A stretch of 52,334 nucleotides of DNA from an uncultured Hyphomicrobiales bacterium (GCA_903851305.1 CAINNX010000034.1:1-52334); one strand, 5' to 3'. Positions 40,145-50,754 are shown, counted from the first letter of the stretch. Numbers and translations: made by a program. The notes: a model not told the origin generated them from the letters alone.

Positions 40145-42847
40145 TCAGAGCGAACGCTTGATCTCCTCGACGCGGTAACATTCGATCACATCGCCAGGAC
40201 GCATGTCCTGATAGTTTTCGAAGGCCATGCCGCATTCCTGACCGGCAACGACTTCCTTGACCTCGTCCTTGAAACGCTTGAGCGTCGAGAGTTTGCCTTC
40301 GTGCACAACAACATTGTCGCGGATGAGGCGCACGCTCGCGCCGCGTTCGACGCGGCCGTCGGTGACACGGCAACCAGAAACTTTGCCGACCTTGGAAATG
40401 TTGAACACTTCCATGATAGACGCATTGCCCAGCATTTCTTCGCGTAGCGTCGGCGCCAACATGCCCGACATCACGCCCTTCACGTCATCCACGAGATTGT
40501 AGATAATGTTGTAGTAGCGGATTTCGATGCCGGTGCGCTCTGCCAGCTCGCGGGCTTCTTTATGTGCACGCACATTAAAGCCGATAACCGCGCAGCCAGA
40601 AGCTTCAGCCAAAGTAATATCAGATTCGGTGATGCCGCCAACGCCCGCGTGAATCACGCGCGCTGCCACTTCATCCGTATTGAGCTTTTCGAGTGTCGCG
40701 ATAATCGCTTCTACCGAACCCTGCACGTCGCCCTTGACGAGCAGCGGGAATTCCTTGCGGCCCGCTGTCTTCAACTGCGTCATCATGTCGGCAAGCGATG
40801 CGCGCGCAGTGCCGCCACGTGCGGCAAGCTTGTCACGCTTCTGGCGTTCACGATATTCAGACACTTCGCGTGCACGCGCTTCATTTTCAACAGCCGCCAC
40901 GCGGTCACCCGCTTCCGGCGCGCCGTTGAAGCCAAGCACCTCGACCGGGAAAGCCGGGCCTGCTTCGCGCACATTCTTGCCCTGATCGTCGAGGAGCGCA
41001 CGAACGCGACCCCATTGCGAGCCGGCCACAACAATGTCGCCGAGCTTGAGCGTTCCACGCTGCACGAGAACAGTGGCGACTGGGCCTCGACCACGATCCA
41101 GACGCGCTTCGATGACTGTGCCTTCAGCAGCGCGATTGGGATCGGCCTTGAGGTCAAGCACTTCAGCCTGCAGCGCAATCGCATCGAGCAATTTGTCGAG
41201 ATTGATCTGCTTGGTTGCGGAGACTTCGACTTCCAGCGTATCGCCGCCAAAAGTTTCAACCTGCACTTCGTGCTGGAGCAATTCCGTGCGCACGCGCTCG
41301 GGCTTGGCATCCGGCTTATCGATTTTGTTGACTGCGACAATCATCGGCACGCCAGCGGCGCGCGCATGGTTGATGGCCTCGATGGTCTGTGGCATGACGC
41401 CGTCATCAGCTGCCACAACAAGCACAACAATGTCGGTGACCTTTGCACCACGCGCACGCATGGCCGTAAAGGCAGCGTGGCCTGGCGTATCGATGAAGGT
41501 GATCGCCTGACCGTTAGGTGCGGTGACCTGATAAGCACCGATATGCTGCGTAATGCCGCCGGCTTCGCCAGACACAACATTGGCTTTACGAATCGCATCG
41601 AGCAGCGAGGTTTTGCCGTGATCGACGTGACCCATGATGGTCACGACAGGCGGACGCGATTCCGTTGCGCCGTCTTCGTCAGGCGTATCAAAGAGACCTT
41701 CTTCAACGTCTGATTCAGCCACGCGCTTGACGGTGTGGCCCATTTCTTCAGCAACCAGCTGCGCTGTATCGGCATCGATCACATCAGTGATCTTGCGCAT
41801 GTCACCCTGGCGCATCAACAGACGGATGACATCCACGCCGCGTTCCGACATGCGGTTGGCGAGCTCCTGAATGGTGATCGTCTCAGGCAGAATAACTTCG
41901 CGCGAAATCTTTTCTTTGGGCTCGTTCTGATGCCCGCCCTTCATGCGCTGAACGCGGCGACGGAAGGCAGCAACGGAACGCGTGCGCTCTTCCTGCTCTT
42001 CGGTCGCATTGGTGACGGTCAGACGACCGCGGCTTTTCGGATCGCCACTGCGCGGCGTTTTGGGAACAGCAGGCATCACCAACTTGGGTGCCGGCATAAT
42101 GGGGCGACGAATCTCACCGGCTGGCGCAGACGGCGCACCCGTTGTGGGAGACGATGATGTGGGCATCGGCCGACGCATGGTGGAGGCAGACGGCGGCGGC
42201 GGGCCTTCGCCAGCCAGACGGCGGGCGGCAGCTTCTTCCGAGCGGCGCTTGGCTTCAGCATCCTGCTGACGACGAGCGTCTTCCTCACGCTTGCGGGCTT
42301 CTGCGGCTTCACGTTCGATGCGATCCTTCGCATCGCGCTCGGCGCGAATTTTGGCGTCTGCTTCGGCGCGATGACGATCGTCATCTTCGCGCTCTTTCGC
42401 GCCAGCTAGGGCGCGAGCGCGGGCGTCGCGTTCTTCTTCGCTCAGGGTGCGCAAAACAACGCCGCCAGCAGGCTTGCCTGCATTGGGCGAGGGACGCTTT
42501 TCTCTGGCGGGTGCGCGGGTTTCCACAACGGGTGCTGCGGGCGCAGATGCGGCCACCGGCGCTTTCGGGGCAACAACGGCTGCCGGAGCAGCAACCGGCG
42601 CAGGTGCTGGCGCAGCCGCGACTGGCGCGGCAACCGCCGGAGCTGGCTTGGCTTCGGCAACAGGTGCGGCCTTGGCCGCGGCCGTGGCCGGACCGATGGT
42701 GCGGCGCTTCACCGTCTCCACCACGACCGCTTTCGTGCGGCCATGCGAGAAGCTTTGGTGGACGACGCCAGCCTCGACCGGACGCTTCAGAGAGAGCGTC
42801 TTGCCGACAGTCAGAGGCTTATCGCCGTTATTCTTGGAGTCACTCAT
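40145..42847 (-). CDS. infB: Translation initiation factor IF-2
   Basis: A 900-residue GTPase that brings fMet-tRNA to the 30S subunit. A short N-terminal domain is followed by a long Ala/Pro-rich stretch and a charged Arg/Glu/Lys helix (about residues 130-215). The IF-2 N-terminal subdomain follows, then the G domain ([30 protein letters not shown]) and the C-terminal domains. The low-complexity N-terminus is typical of alphaproteobacteria. It overlaps the ylxR-type gene by four bases. Confidence 0.98.
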   Translation of the reverse strand: MSDSKNNGDKPLTVGKTLSLKRPVEAGVVHQSFSHGRTKAVVVETVKRRTIGPATAAAKAAPVAEAKPAPAVAAPVAAAPAPAPVAAPAAVVAPKAPVAASAPAAPVVETRAPAREKRPSPNAGKPAGGVVLRTLSEEERDARARALAGAKEREDDDRHRAEADAKIRAERDAKDRIEREAAEARKREEDARRQQDAEAKRRSEEAAARRLAGEGPPPPSASTMRRPMPTSSSPTTGAPSAPAGEIRRPIMPAPKLVMPAVPKTPRSGDPKSRGRLTVTNATEEQEERTRSVAAFRRRVQRMKGGHQNEPKEKISREVILPETITIQELANRMSERGVDVIRLLMRQGDMRKITDVIDADTAQLVAEEMGHTVKRVAESDVEEGLFDTPDEDGATESRPPVVTIMGHVDHGKTSLLDAIRKANVVSGEAGGITQHIGAYQVTAPNGQAITFIDTPGHAAFTAMRARGAKVTDIVVLVVAADDGVMPQTIEAINHARAAGVPMIVAVNKIDKPDAKPERVRTELLQHEVQVETFGGDTLEVEVSATKQINLDKLLDAIALQAEVLDLKADPNRAAEGTVIEARLDRGRGPVATVLVQRGTLKLGDIVVAGSQWGRVRALLDDQGKNVREAGPAFPVEVLGFNGAPEAGDRVAAVENEARAREVSEYRERQKRDKLAARGGTARASLADMMTQLKTAGRKEFPLLVKGDVQGSVEAIIATLEKLNTDEVAARVIHAGVGGITESDITLAEASGCAVIGFNVRAHKEARELAERTGIEIRYYNIIYNLVDDVKGVMSGMLAPTLREEMLGNASIMEVFNISKVGKVSGCRVTDGRVERGASVRLIRDNVVVHEGKLSTLKRFKDEVKEVVAGQECGMAFENYQDMRPGDVIECYRVEEIKRSL

Positions 42848-43647
42848 ATGGTCTCGATCCTAGGGACGTGCCCGCTCGTCATCACATTGGCGCCGGAGCC
42901 CTTCTCCGACTGGTCATCACAATGATCCGGGCCGCCGCCCCGCTGATTGCGGTCATCCGCTCCTGCTACAACCGGCACGCCCGATGCGTCCGGTCCCGAA
43001 ATTCCTAGCCGTCCGAGAGTGTTTTCTCCCGACATCCCGCCACGATAATAGACGAGACGGCGGCACCGCTCCAGAAAGGCTTCACTTGCCGCGCCGCTCT
43101 TGAGCGCTGCATGTATCACATTTGACCGCCCCAATGCCAAATCCAATTGGCTCGAGACGAAAAGAATGATCCGCGGCAGTTTTGCTGCGGCTTCACCCTT
43201 GGTCCGGGTCACAACCTGCCCCACCTTGCGGACGCCATCAGCGCTGCCATCAGTGGCATGGAGCAGAGCCGCAACCGGTGCGGACCCCAAAACCTTTTCA
43301 ATCTTGGCCGACCCCGCAGTCACGAGACCTGCCTTGTTGCAAATCGACAGGGCCTGAAGCGCCTGTTGCTCCAAAAGCCTGTCGATATCCTCTGGCAAGG
43401 AGGCGCTCGCGCGCACCTTGTCCTTGAAAGCTTTGGCAAAAAGCTGGCGCTTGACCGCTTGCGCGACATGCACGGCTTCTGCACTCACCCAGACACCCCG
43501 ACCCGGCAGGTTGCGCCTCAGGTCAGGGACGACGTCTCCGTCAGGCCCGACCACGAACCGCAGCATCTGGGAAGGCGCACGGATTTCGCGCGTGACGATA
43601 CAGGTCCGCTCAGAATCCTTGTCCGCCTTCCGGCCTGCCTGATCCAA
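42844..43647 (-). CDS. YlxR-domain RNA-binding protein with L7Ae-like domain
   Basis: A 267-residue protein. The YlxR/DUF448 domain is at residues 10-90 ([21 protein letters not shown], then NLPGRGVWV). An L7Ae-like domain follows at about 95-195 ([19 protein letters not shown], then [10 protein letters not shown]). The C-terminal 60 residues are Gly- and Asp-rich and look disordered. It lies between nusA and infB, the usual place for this gene, and probably acts with the transcription-translation machinery. Its exact role is not established. Confidence 0.9.
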   Translation of the reverse strand: MDQAGRKADKDSERTCIVTREIRAPSQMLRFVVGPDGDVVPDLRRNLPGRGVWVSAEAVHVAQAVKRQLFAKAFKDKVRASASLPEDIDRLLEQQALQALSICNKAGLVTAGSAKIEKVLGSAPVAALLHATDGSADGVRKVGQVVTRTKGEAAAKLPRIILFVSSQLDLALGRSNVIHAALKSGAASEAFLERCRRLVYYRGGMSGENTLGRLGISGPDASGVPVVAGADDRNQRGGGPDHCDDQSEKGSGANVMTSGHVPRIETI

Positions 43648-43662
43648 ATGTCATGCTCCGTT

Positions 43663-45258
43663 TCACGCCTGAGCGTCGTCTTCCACCGCGTCTTCAGCGG
43701 GAGCTTCCGGCAGAGCCTCAATCCAGCCCGCTTTGACGCGTGCTTCCATAATCATCAATTCAGCTTCATCGCGCGAGATTTCGATCCCGTCGAGGAAGCC
43801 TGCATTCTTGATTGTTTCGCCGTCCTTGCGCTCGGTCCAGCCAACGAGATCGTCGGTTGCGCAACCAGCGAGATCTTCGATGGTTTTCACATCGTTCTCG
43901 CCGAGCTTGACCATAATGGCGCTGGTCACGCCGTTGATCTCACGCAATTCGTCAGCAACGCCCAGTTCCTTGCGGCGGGCATCCTGCTCGCCTTCGATGC
44001 GGGCAAGATAATCGCGCGCACGGTTCTGGATTTCGACAGCCGTCTCTTCATCGAAACCTTCGATGGCTGCGAGTTCGGCTGTCTCGACATACGCGAGTTC
44101 TTCAACAGAGCGGAAGCCTTCGGAGGCCAGCAACTGACCGACCACTTCATCAACGTCGAGTGCCGCCATGAATGTGTTGGTGCGTTCAAGAAATTCTTTC
44201 TGGCGGCGCTCGGATTCTTCCGCTTCCGTCAGAATGTCGATGTCCCAACCGGTGAGCTGTGAGGCCAGACGCACGTTCTGGCCGCGACGACCAATGGCCA
44301 GCGACAGCTGATCATCAGGCACCACAACTTCAATGCGTGCGGAATCTTCATCCAGCACAACCTTCACGACTTCTGCCGGCTGCAATGCATTGACGATGAA
44401 TGTGGCAGCATCTGCCGACCACGGAATGATGTCGATCTTCTCGCCCTGCAGCTCGTTGACAACGGCCTGCACGCGCGAACCACGCATACCCACGCAAGCA
44501 CCGACCGGATCGATCGACGAATCGCGCGAGATGACAGCGATCTTGGCGCGCGAGCCAGGATCGCGCGCGACCGACTTCACTTCAATGATGCCATCATAAA
44601 TTTCCGGAACTTCCTGACCAAACAGCTTGGCCATGAATTGCGGATGTGTGCGCGACAGGAAGATCTGCGGGCCACGTTGTTCGCGACGCACGTCATAAAC
44701 ATAAGCGCGGATGCGATCACCAGGGCGGAACATTTCGCGCGGGATCAGTTCGTCACGGCGCACAATGGCTTCCCCGCGACCAAGATCGATAATGACATTG
44801 CCATATTCAACGCGCTTGACGACGCCGTTGACGACTTCGCCGATGCGATCCTTGTATTCCTGATACTGGCGATCACGCTCGGCTTCGCGCACTTTCTGCA
44901 CGATGACCTGCTTGGCGGATTGCGCGGCAATACGGCCGAAGTCGAAGGGCGGCAGTGTTTCAGCAATCCAGTCGCCGACCTGCGCGGCTGGGTTACGCTT
45001 GCGCGCATCGACTAGCAAAATCTGGGTGGCATCGTTTTCGATCTGATCGACGACGAGCATCAGGCGCGAGGTGCGCACTTCGCCGGTGCGCGGATTGATC
45101 TCGACGCGAATTTCGGTTTCCTGACCGTAGCGCGAACGCGCTGCTTTCTGCAGCGCGTCTTCCATCGAAGCGAGCACAATGTGCCGCGAGATGGATTTTT
45201 CGCGGGCAACCGCATCAGCAATCTGCAAGAGTTCAAGCCTGTTGGCGCTAACGGCCAT
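43663..45258 (-). CDS. nusA: Transcription termination/antitermination factor NusA
   Basis: A 531-residue RNA polymerase-binding protein that promotes pausing and termination. In order: the N-terminal domain, S1 domain ([16 protein letters not shown]), two KH domains (the first with [18 protein letters not shown], the second with [19 protein letters not shown]) and C-terminal helix-hairpin-helix acidic repeats. It follows rimP by 29 bases. Since it modulates intrinsic termination, it may act on the hairpin in the leader of its own operon. Confidence 0.98.
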   Translation of the reverse strand: MAVSANRLELLQIADAVAREKSISRHIVLASMEDALQKAARSRYGQETEIRVEINPRTGEVRTSRLMLVVDQIENDATQILLVDARKRNPAAQVGDWIAETLPPFDFGRIAAQSAKQVIVQKVREAERDRQYQEYKDRIGEVVNGVVKRVEYGNVIIDLGRGEAIVRRDELIPREMFRPGDRIRAYVYDVRREQRGPQIFLSRTHPQFMAKLFGQEVPEIYDGIIEVKSVARDPGSRAKIAVISRDSSIDPVGACVGMRGSRVQAVVNELQGEKIDIIPWSADAATFIVNALQPAEVVKVVLDEDSARIEVVVPDDQLSLAIGRRGQNVRLASQLTGWDIDILTEAEESERRQKEFLERTNTFMAALDVDEVVGQLLASEGFRSVEELAYVETAELAAIEGFDEETAVEIQNRARDYLARIEGEQDARRKELGVADELREINGVTSAIMVKLGENDVKTIEDLAGCATDDLVGWTERKDGETIKNAGFLDGIEISRDEAELMIMEARVKAGWIEALPEAPAEDAVEDDAQA

Positions 45259-45287
45259 GGTCGTGTCTCCTCAAGGGACTAGTTGGT

Positions 45288-46019
45288 TCATCTCTTCGGT
45301 CGGCCAGTCGGCGCATTGCGGCGCGCGGCCAGTCCACCGGGAGAAATGGGTCGTGGTTTAGCGAAACGTCCGGAACCACGAGGCAGGGCCTCGATCCCGT
45401 CTTCTTCACTTTGCGGTTCTTCCAATGCGGCCTTGCCGGCGCGCAGGGATTCACGGATCAGCGCTTCGGTCAGCACCAGACGCGCTTCAGATATGTCGTT
45501 CACGGGCAGTTGCACGTCAGCTGGCTCTTCGGGGCGCGAATCGGTGCGGCGCAGAAGAACGATGGCCTCACGACCCTCGCCCTGCGTGCCTTCGATCCAG
45601 CCGCGGAACCGCTTGCGTCCATCAACGCCGAAATTCATTTCAATTCTCGCTTCATGCGAGATGGCGCGCTGGAAATCGCTCAAACGCACCAGCGGACGAT
45701 CAATGCCCGGCGAAGAAATTTCCAGTCGATATGCTTGTGAGAGAGGGTCTTCGAGATCAAGAACCGGCGACAGGCCCACACTGACCTTTTCGCAATCATC
45801 GACGTTCATCGTGGCATCAGCCCGTTCCGCCATGATCTGCAAAGTCGTTTCTTGATTTGACGATATTTTCACGCGCACGAGGCGGAAACCAAGGTCAAGC
45901 AGAACCGGGGTCACGATGGTCGCGACGCGCGCAGCCAACCCCGTCTCAACAATGAGACGTGGCTCGTCGAGCAGTTCCGGCACGTCCAACAGCGCCTCCT
46001 TGCTCTTGTCCTGCTCCAA
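45288..46019 (-). CDS. rimP: Ribosome maturation factor RimP
   Basis: A 243-residue factor for 30S subunit assembly. The N-terminal alpha/beta domain is seen at about residues 30-105 ([10 protein letters not shown], then [20 protein letters not shown]) and a C-terminal SH3-like domain follows. A tail of about 60 residues, rich in Arg, Gly and Pro, is longer than in E. coli, as in many alphaproteobacteria. It is the first gene of the rimP-nusA-ylxR-infB-rbfA-truB-rpsO-pnp run and has a clear promoter and leader. Confidence 0.95.
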   Translation of the reverse strand: MEQDKSKEALLDVPELLDEPRLIVETGLAARVATIVTPVLLDLGFRLVRVKISSNQETTLQIMAERADATMNVDDCEKVSVGLSPVLDLEDPLSQAYRLEISSPGIDRPLVRLSDFQRAISHEARIEMNFGVDGRKRFRGWIEGTQGEGREAIVLLRRTDSRPEEPADVQLPVNDISEARLVLTEALIRESLRAGKAALEEPQSEEDGIEALPRGSGRFAKPRPISPGGLAARRNAPTGRPKR

Positions 46020-46057
46020 ACCTCAACTCCTGCGGTCTGCCAAAGGGCGGGTTAAAC

Positions 46058-46090
46058 AAAAAAGAGCGGGTCCCGGTCGGGCCCCACTCT
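46058..46090 (-). terminator. Terminator (attenuator) in the rimP leader
   Basis: On the minus strand, AGAGTGGG pairs with CCCGCTCT (8 bp with one G-U), with three further C-G pairs inside, and runs directly into six T residues. It lies about 40 bases downstream of the proposed rimP transcription start and 38 bases before the rimP ATG. No minus-strand gene lies upstream, so it cannot be the end of another unit. Confidence 0.75.
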
Positions 46091-46139
46091 CTACAATTGA
46101 CCATCTGAATGGCCACACTGCGAAGATGTGAATAGCGCT

Positions 46140-46168
46140 CTTATACACGCCCACCCCTTCAGAGGCAA
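46140..46168 (-). promoter_or_regulatory. Likely rimP-nusA-infB operon promoter
   Basis: On the minus strand, TTGCCT, exactly 17 bases, TATAAG. Transcription would start near 46133, upstream of the terminator-like hairpin. The rest of 46169-46308 shows no gene. Confidence 0.62.
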
Positions 46169-46308
46169 GGATCGTCCGGCCAAGCCACCCATCGCGATAA
46201 CAAAGCACAGCTGCCATGCGCCAGCAGGCATGGACAAGCGCGGGGGCTTCGCCCTATCTGCCTGACATCCGCTGCGGATCTTTGTCCGCCGCCGTCCCGG
46301 ACAGGCCT

Positions 46309-47502
46309 ATGCAACTGAAGCCCGACACGCTGGCCCTGACCGTCATGCTCGCTTTCATGACGGCACTGGGGCCTTTAGCGACTGATCTTTACCTGCCCTC
46401 GCTCCCCCATATCGGGGCGGCTTTGGGCGCGAGTCCGGCGGCTGTCCAGCTGACGCTTTCCGCCTATCTCATTGGTTTTGCTGGAGGTCAGATCGTTTAT
46501 GGGCCGATCTCCGACGCGTTGGGCCGCAAGCCCGTGCTGATCGCGTCCTTTGCCCTGTTCAATCTGGCAACCTTGGCCTGCGCGCTGGCTGGCAGCGTTG
46601 AAATGCTGATCATCGCCCGCGCCCTACAGGCCTTTGGCGGGGCCGGACCGATTATTCTGGCCCGCACCATTGTGCGCGACCTCTACCAGGGCCATAGGGC
46701 TGGCCGGGAAATGTCCATGATGGGCACGATCATGGGCATTACCCCGATCATCGCACCTGTGTTGGGTGGTTTTCTACAAGTCTGGTTTGGCTGGCGGAGC
46801 GTGTTTTTCACCATGACCGCTGGCGGCGTTGCGCTTGCAGCCGTTGCCCTGTTTCTGGTGCCGGAAACAAACAGCAATCGCAGTCGGCTTTCTTTTGCTG
46901 GTGTTCTCGAATCCTACAAAATTGTGCTCGCGCACAAAGGGTATCGTGCCTATGCGGCCATGCTGTCGCTGAGCTACGGCGGCCTGTTTGCATTCATCTC
47001 CGCCTCGTCATTCGTCTTTCAAGGCGTCTATGGCCTCGATGAAATCATGTTTGGCATTGCCTTCGGAATTTGCTCGGTGAGTTTTGTTATTGGCACGATG
47101 CTGGGCACGCGCATTGTGACGCGCCATGGCTTCGATCATACGATTGCAGTGGGGGCAGCCTGCTTGGCTGTTGGTGGTGCCGGACAATGGTTGGGGGCCT
47201 ATTTCTTGCCGCAAGCTTTGCTCGCCATCATTGTCCCGGAGATGGTTTTTTTCATCGGCATCGGACTTGTGCTGCCGCAATCCATGGCTGCTGCCATGGC
47301 GCCATTTCCTGAACGCGCGGGCGCCGCTTCATCCCTGGTCGGCTTTGTGCAAATGGTGTTTGCATCAGTAGCAGGCGCAATTGTTGGGTCTTTTGTCGGC
47401 GGCAGTGCCATGCCGCTGGTGACGGCCTCAGCTTTGTCAGGCCTTCTGGTTTTTGCCGTGTTCATTGGCACAAAGAGCCTGCGCGCCAGCCAAACGCATT
47501 AA
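46309..47502 (+). CDS. MFS multidrug exporter, Bcr/CflA family
   Basis: A 397-residue inner-membrane transporter with about twelve hydrophobic segments. The loop 2-3 motif GPISDALGRKPVLI and the Bcr/CflA-type N-terminal pattern LATDLYLPSLPHIGAAL are present. Such proteins use the proton gradient to export drugs or small metabolites; the substrate cannot be told here. The ATG at 46309 begins just before the first membrane segment; the frame is open for 31 more codons upstream without a membrane or family signal. Its stop overlaps that of the convergent hydrolase by four bases. Confidence 0.92.
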   Translation: MQLKPDTLALTVMLAFMTALGPLATDLYLPSLPHIGAALGASPAAVQLTLSAYLIGFAGGQIVYGPISDALGRKPVLIASFALFNLATLACALAGSVEMLIIARALQAFGGAGPIILARTIVRDLYQGHRAGREMSMMGTIMGITPIIAPVLGGFLQVWFGWRSVFFTMTAGGVALAAVALFLVPETNSNRSRLSFAGVLESYKIVLAHKGYRAYAAMLSLSYGGLFAFISASSFVFQGVYGLDEIMFGIAFGICSVSFVIGTMLGTRIVTRHGFDHTIAVGAACLAVGGAGQWLGAYFLPQALLAIIVPEMVFFIGIGLVLPQSMAAAMAPFPERAGAASSLVGFVQMVFASVAGAIVGSFVGGSAMPLVTASALSGLLVFAVFIGTKSLRASQTH

Positions 47503-48278
47503 GCAATTCTGGCAACAGCAGTGATGAGCGCGTCGATATCTTCCTCGCGCGAGAGGCGATGATCGCCGTCCTTGATCAGACACAGCATGACGCAATCGCC
47601 CGCCAGATGTTCGACCAATTTCATCGCCTGTTGCCACGGCACATCGGGATCTTGCATACCTTGCAAAATATGCACGGGCGCATGTGCATCAATGGCACCA
47701 TCAAACATGAGATTACGCCGACCATCTTCAATCAGCGCGCGTGTAATGGGCGTGGGCTCCGGTGAATAAGCGCTTTCGCGCAGCCACACACCGTTGGTTT
47801 CAATCTCGTTGCGAATAGCGGGCGGCATTTGCGCCCACATCAAACATTCCGTGAAATCAACAGCAGGTGCAATCAACACCAAACCTGCGAGTCGTTGTGC
47901 GGCCTCATCAGCGCCCATGGCGCGTGCAACCAGCAAAGCAATCCAACCACCCATGGAGGAACCGACAAGAATTTGTGGCCCGTCGGTTTGCGCGCGGATC
48001 ATCGCAAGGCTTTCTTGTAGCCAAAGTGAAATGGTGCCGTCTTCAAAGCGCCCTTCAGATTCACCATGGCCCGAATAATCAAACCGCAAGCAGGAGCGGC
48101 CCTCCTCGGCAGCAAATGCATCGAGCCGCGCCGCTTTCGACGACAGCATGTCGGATTTGAAACCGCCAAGCCAAACAATGCCGGGCTTGGCTGGAACATC
48201 CTGTCGTGCAGGCCGCTTGCGGAAAGCCAAACGGCAATGGCCTGCATTATGAAAGCTCAATGGCAAATCGGCGGACAT
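47499..48278 (-). CDS. Alpha/beta hydrolase
   Basis: A 259-residue cytoplasmic hydrolase. The nucleophile is Ser108 in GSSMGG, the acid is probably Asp210 or Asp212 (QDPDVPW) and the base His240 (DGDHRLSR). The LRFDYSGHGES and WLGGFKSDM segments resemble small carboxylesterases/thioesterases of the ABHD10-like group. The start at 48278 (MSADLPLSFHNAG) is preferred to a longer frame. The substrate is unknown. It is divergent from the glycosyltransferase gene. Confidence 0.87.
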   Translation of the reverse strand: MSADLPLSFHNAGHCRLAFRKRPARQDVPAKPGIVWLGGFKSDMLSSKAARLDAFAAEEGRSCLRFDYSGHGESEGRFEDGTISLWLQESLAMIRAQTDGPQILVGSSMGGWIALLVARAMGADEAAQRLAGLVLIAPAVDFTECLMWAQMPPAIRNEIETNGVWLRESAYSPEPTPITRALIEDGRRNLMFDGAIDAHAPVHILQGMQDPDVPWQQAMKLVEHLAGDCVMLCLIKDGDHRLSREEDIDALITAVARIA

Positions 48279-48371
48279 TTGCGGTTCCGTTCGCCTCGCG
48301 GCTAATGTGACAACTGATGATTCGTCAGCCTTTTCTGGCTGACAGCGAAGCTTATAACGGCCGGGCGGGCA

Positions 48372-49595
48372 ATGCGACAGATCGCAAGGGGTGCTTTTGA
48401 GACGGGCGGGAGAAGCTTTCTCGCTGGTCGCACCGTTCTGCAAATTATTCCACGCCTCGATGCGGGCGGAGCCGAACGCACCACCATTGATATTGCTGCA
48501 GCCCTCGCAGACGCTGGTGCCCGCGCCTTGGTCGCAACCGAAGGCGGCCGGTTGGTGAGCGAGCTACAAGCCAAGGGCGGCATCTGGCTTCCATTTCCGG
48601 CGGCGACAAAAAATCCGCTGCTGATGTGGTTCAATGCGCGCCGACTGGCAAATATCATCCAACGCGAAAATGTCGATGTGATCCATGCACGCTCGCGCGC
48701 GCCCGCCTGGGTGGCGCTGGGTGCTGCGAGCAAAACAAACACGCCGTTCGTGACAACCTATCATGGGTCTTATTCAGCCCAATCGTCACTGAAACAGCTC
48801 TACAACTCAGTTATGGCACGCGGTGATGTGGTCATTGCCAACAGTGCCTATACGGCCAGCCTCATCACCAGCGCCTATCCGTTTGCGCAAGAGCGCATGG
48901 CGGTCATTCATCGCGGCACAGATTTACGCCGCTTTGCGCGGACCGCTGTGGACACAGCGCGTGTGCAACGCATGCGCAAGAGCTGGGACGTCGGCCCCGA
49001 AGATCGCGTCATTCTACTTGCCGCGCGGCTGACGGCCTGGAAAGGGCAGAAAATTCTAATCGAAGCAGCGCGCCTTCTGGCAGAGCGCGGCGTCACCGAT
49101 GTGCGCTATATTCTGGCTGGCGATGATCAGGGGCGCAGCGGTTACGTGCGCGAGCTCGATGCCGCGATCGAAAAAGCCAATCTCAAAGGATTGGTGACGC
49201 GCGTCGGCCATGTCAGCGACATGCCGGCCGCCCTTGCAGCTTCGGCCGTTCTGGCCGTGACCTCCACCAAACCCGAAGCTTTCGGGCGCTCCTCGGTCGA
49301 AGCGCAGGCCATGGGCACGCCTGTGGTCGTGACGGACCTGGGCGCTGTGGCGGAAACTGTTCTCACCCCGCCGCGCGTGACCCGCGAAAACCGGACGGGC
49401 TGGACCATTCCACCCAATGATCCGCAAGCTTTGGCCGATGTGCTGGAATCCATTCTGGTCATGGGAGCAGCCGGGCGTGACGCTTTGGCTGAGCGGGCCC
49501 GCAACCATGTCGAGAAGTCGTTCGGGCTCGAAAAAATGTGCGGACAGACGCTTGAGATCTACTCAAGGCTCATCGAACACACCGGTCGCTGGTAA
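48372..49595 (+). CDS. Glycosyltransferase family 4
   Basis: A 407-residue retaining glycosyltransferase with the GT-B fold. The N-terminal domain opens VLQIIPRLDAGGAERTTID, typical of GT4. The C-terminal nucleotide-sugar domain has LAARLTAWKGQ and the EX7E-type KPEAFGRSSVEAQAMGTPVV. It probably works in LPS or exopolysaccharide synthesis, but no other polysaccharide genes are close. No membrane segment is seen, so it would act at the cytoplasmic face. Confidence 0.9.
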   Translation: MRQIARGAFETGGRSFLAGRTVLQIIPRLDAGGAERTTIDIAAALADAGARALVATEGGRLVSELQAKGGIWLPFPAATKNPLLMWFNARRLANIIQRENVDVIHARSRAPAWVALGAASKTNTPFVTTYHGSYSAQSSLKQLYNSVMARGDVVIANSAYTASLITSAYPFAQERMAVIHRGTDLRRFARTAVDTARVQRMRKSWDVGPEDRVILLAARLTAWKGQKILIEAARLLAERGVTDVRYILAGDDQGRSGYVRELDAAIEKANLKGLVTRVGHVSDMPAALAASAVLAVTSTKPEAFGRSSVEAQAMGTPVVVTDLGAVAETVLTPPRVTRENRTGWTIPPNDPQALADVLESILVMGAAGRDALAERARNHVEKSFGLEKMCGQTLEIYSRLIEHTGRW

Positions 49596-49748
49596 AAAGC
49601 GCATCAGAAGCGATGAAATCGTAGCTCTCCCGTATGACTTCTGTTGACTTCGGGAGGCACTCCAACGATCTTCTGCCCGGGTCCGACCTGGCTATTTCCA
49701 TACGCCGCCGGGATTGGGTCCGGCTTATGCACCACAGGAGAGTTTGCC

Positions 49749-50288
49749 ATTCGTCGTCCCATGAAAGCCCCGCCAACACCGCAAAAAGACGGGCACCGCA
49801 CCAACCGAGACATTCGCGTCCCCGACGTTCAGTTGATCGACCAAGACGGTCAGAACCGGGGCGTCGTTGGAAGTCTTGAGGCCCTCCAGATGGCTGAAGA
49901 AGCCGGCCTCGACCTCGTCGAAATCGTCCCGAACGCCAATCCGCCGGTCTGCAAAATCCTCGACTATGGCAAATTCCGCTTTGCCGAGCAGAAAAAGGCC
50001 GCCGAGGCCCGGAAAAAGCAGAAGGTCGTTGAAGTTAAAGAGATTAAGCTGCGCCCGGGCATTGATGACCATGATTATGAGGTCAAGATGAAGGCCATGC
50101 GGCGCTTCTTTGATGAGGGTGACAAGGTCAAGGTAACCCTGCGCTTCCGTGGTCGCGAAATGGCCCATCAGGACCTCGGCTATCGTTTGCTCTCCCGCGT
50201 CAAGGAAGAGACCGGTCCGATTGCTAAGGTTGAGCTGGAACCCTCCATGGAAGGCCGCCAGATGATCATGGTCTTGGCACCACGCTAA
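49749..50288 (+). CDS. infC: Translation initiation factor IF-3 (ATT start)
   Basis: A 179-residue factor that checks the initiator tRNA-start codon match on the 30S subunit. The N-domain ([20 protein letters not shown]) and C-domain ([32 protein letters not shown]) are complete. The start is the rare codon ATT at 49749, giving RRPMKAPP next; AGGAG lies about 8 bases before it, while the first in-frame ATG (49761) is too far from that site. Rare start codons let IF-3 limit its own synthesis. rpmI and rplT follow. Confidence 0.95.
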   Translation: MRRPMKAPPTPQKDGHRTNRDIRVPDVQLIDQDGQNRGVVGSLEALQMAEEAGLDLVEIVPNANPPVCKILDYGKFRFAEQKKAAEARKKQKVVEVKEIKLRPGIDDHDYEVKMKAMRRFFDEGDKVKVTLRFRGREMAHQDLGYRLLSRVKEETGPIAKVELEPSMEGRQMIMVLAPR

Positions 50289-50310
50289 ATTATTGGCTGG
50301 AATCGGATTT

Positions 50311-50351
50311 TGGCAACTGAAACCGTTTTCGGCCGTGTTTCAGACTTGCCA
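50311..50351 (+). promoter_or_regulatory. Long hairpin between infC and rpmI
   Basis: TGGCAA-CTGAAAC (50311-50323) pairs with GTTTCAG-AC-TTGCCA (50337-50351): 13 bp with one 2-base bulge and a 13-base loop. No T-run follows, so it is not a terminator. It could stabilise the infC 3' end, be an RNase III site or take part in L20-mediated control. Confidence 0.6.
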
Positions 50352-50374
50352 TCCCGGTCCTGCCTCATCTATAA
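50346..50374 (+). promoter_or_regulatory. Likely rpmI-rplT promoter
   Basis: TTGCCA, 17 bases, CTATAA, with a start near 50381. The -35 forms the 3' arm end of the preceding hairpin. This would allow L35 and L20 to be made at higher levels than IF-3. Confidence 0.5.
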
Positions 50375-50385
50375 GCCCACCTTCG

Positions 50386-50419
50386 AACCGCCCGGCTCAT
50401 CAGGGCTGCCGTGGCGGTT
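50386..50419 (+). promoter_or_regulatory. Hairpin in the rpmI leader
   Basis: The 7-bp perfect stem AACCGCC (50386-50392) / GGCGGTT (50413-50419) encloses a 20-base loop with further CGG/CCG pairing. It would lie at the 5' end of the rpmI transcript. L20 represses this operon in E. coli by binding leader RNA; whether this hairpin is such a site is unknown. Confidence 0.4.
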
Positions 50420-50506
50420 CTTTCGCTCATCGTGATGCGAACCGGACAGGTTTCGACCCGTCTGGCCAAGACTAACCGGGCGGGTCACCGCCTAATGGAG
50501 AGCCAA

Positions 50507-50707
50507 ATGCCCAAGCTGAAGACCAAGTCGGGCGCTAAAAAGCGCTTCAAAATCACAGGCACTGGCAAGGTGCTTTACGCCCAGCGCGGCAAGCGCCACG
50601 GCATGATCAAGCGGACCAACAAGCAGATCCGGAACCTGCGCGGCACCAACGTTCTGTTCAAGACCGATGGTGACAACATTAAGAAGTACTTCTTGCCCAA
50701 CGGCTGA
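50507..50707 (+). CDS. rpmI: 50S ribosomal protein L35
   Basis: A 66-residue basic ribosomal protein starting [18 protein letters not shown], the family signature. The ATG at 50507 follows a GGAG site; the longer open frame upstream has no similarity. It lies 47 bases before rplT in the conserved infC-rpmI-rplT order. Confidence 0.98.
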   Translation: MPKLKTKSGAKKRFKITGTGKVLYAQRGKRHGMIKRTNKQIRNLRGTNVLFKTDGDNIKKYFLPNG

Positions 50708-50754
50708 GACTTCTCCGCCCCCTTCCATCAAGCTTTCATTCCAGGAGATCAGTC

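Noticed and set aside
40562-41713. Plus-strand open frame of over 380 codons opposite infB
   Set aside because: It lies antisense to the IF-2 G domain, with no independent signals.
42100-42800. Repetitive-looking Ala/Pro and Arg/Glu coding sequence
   Set aside because: This is the normal low-complexity N-terminal region of IF-2 in alphaproteobacteria, not a DNA repeat element.
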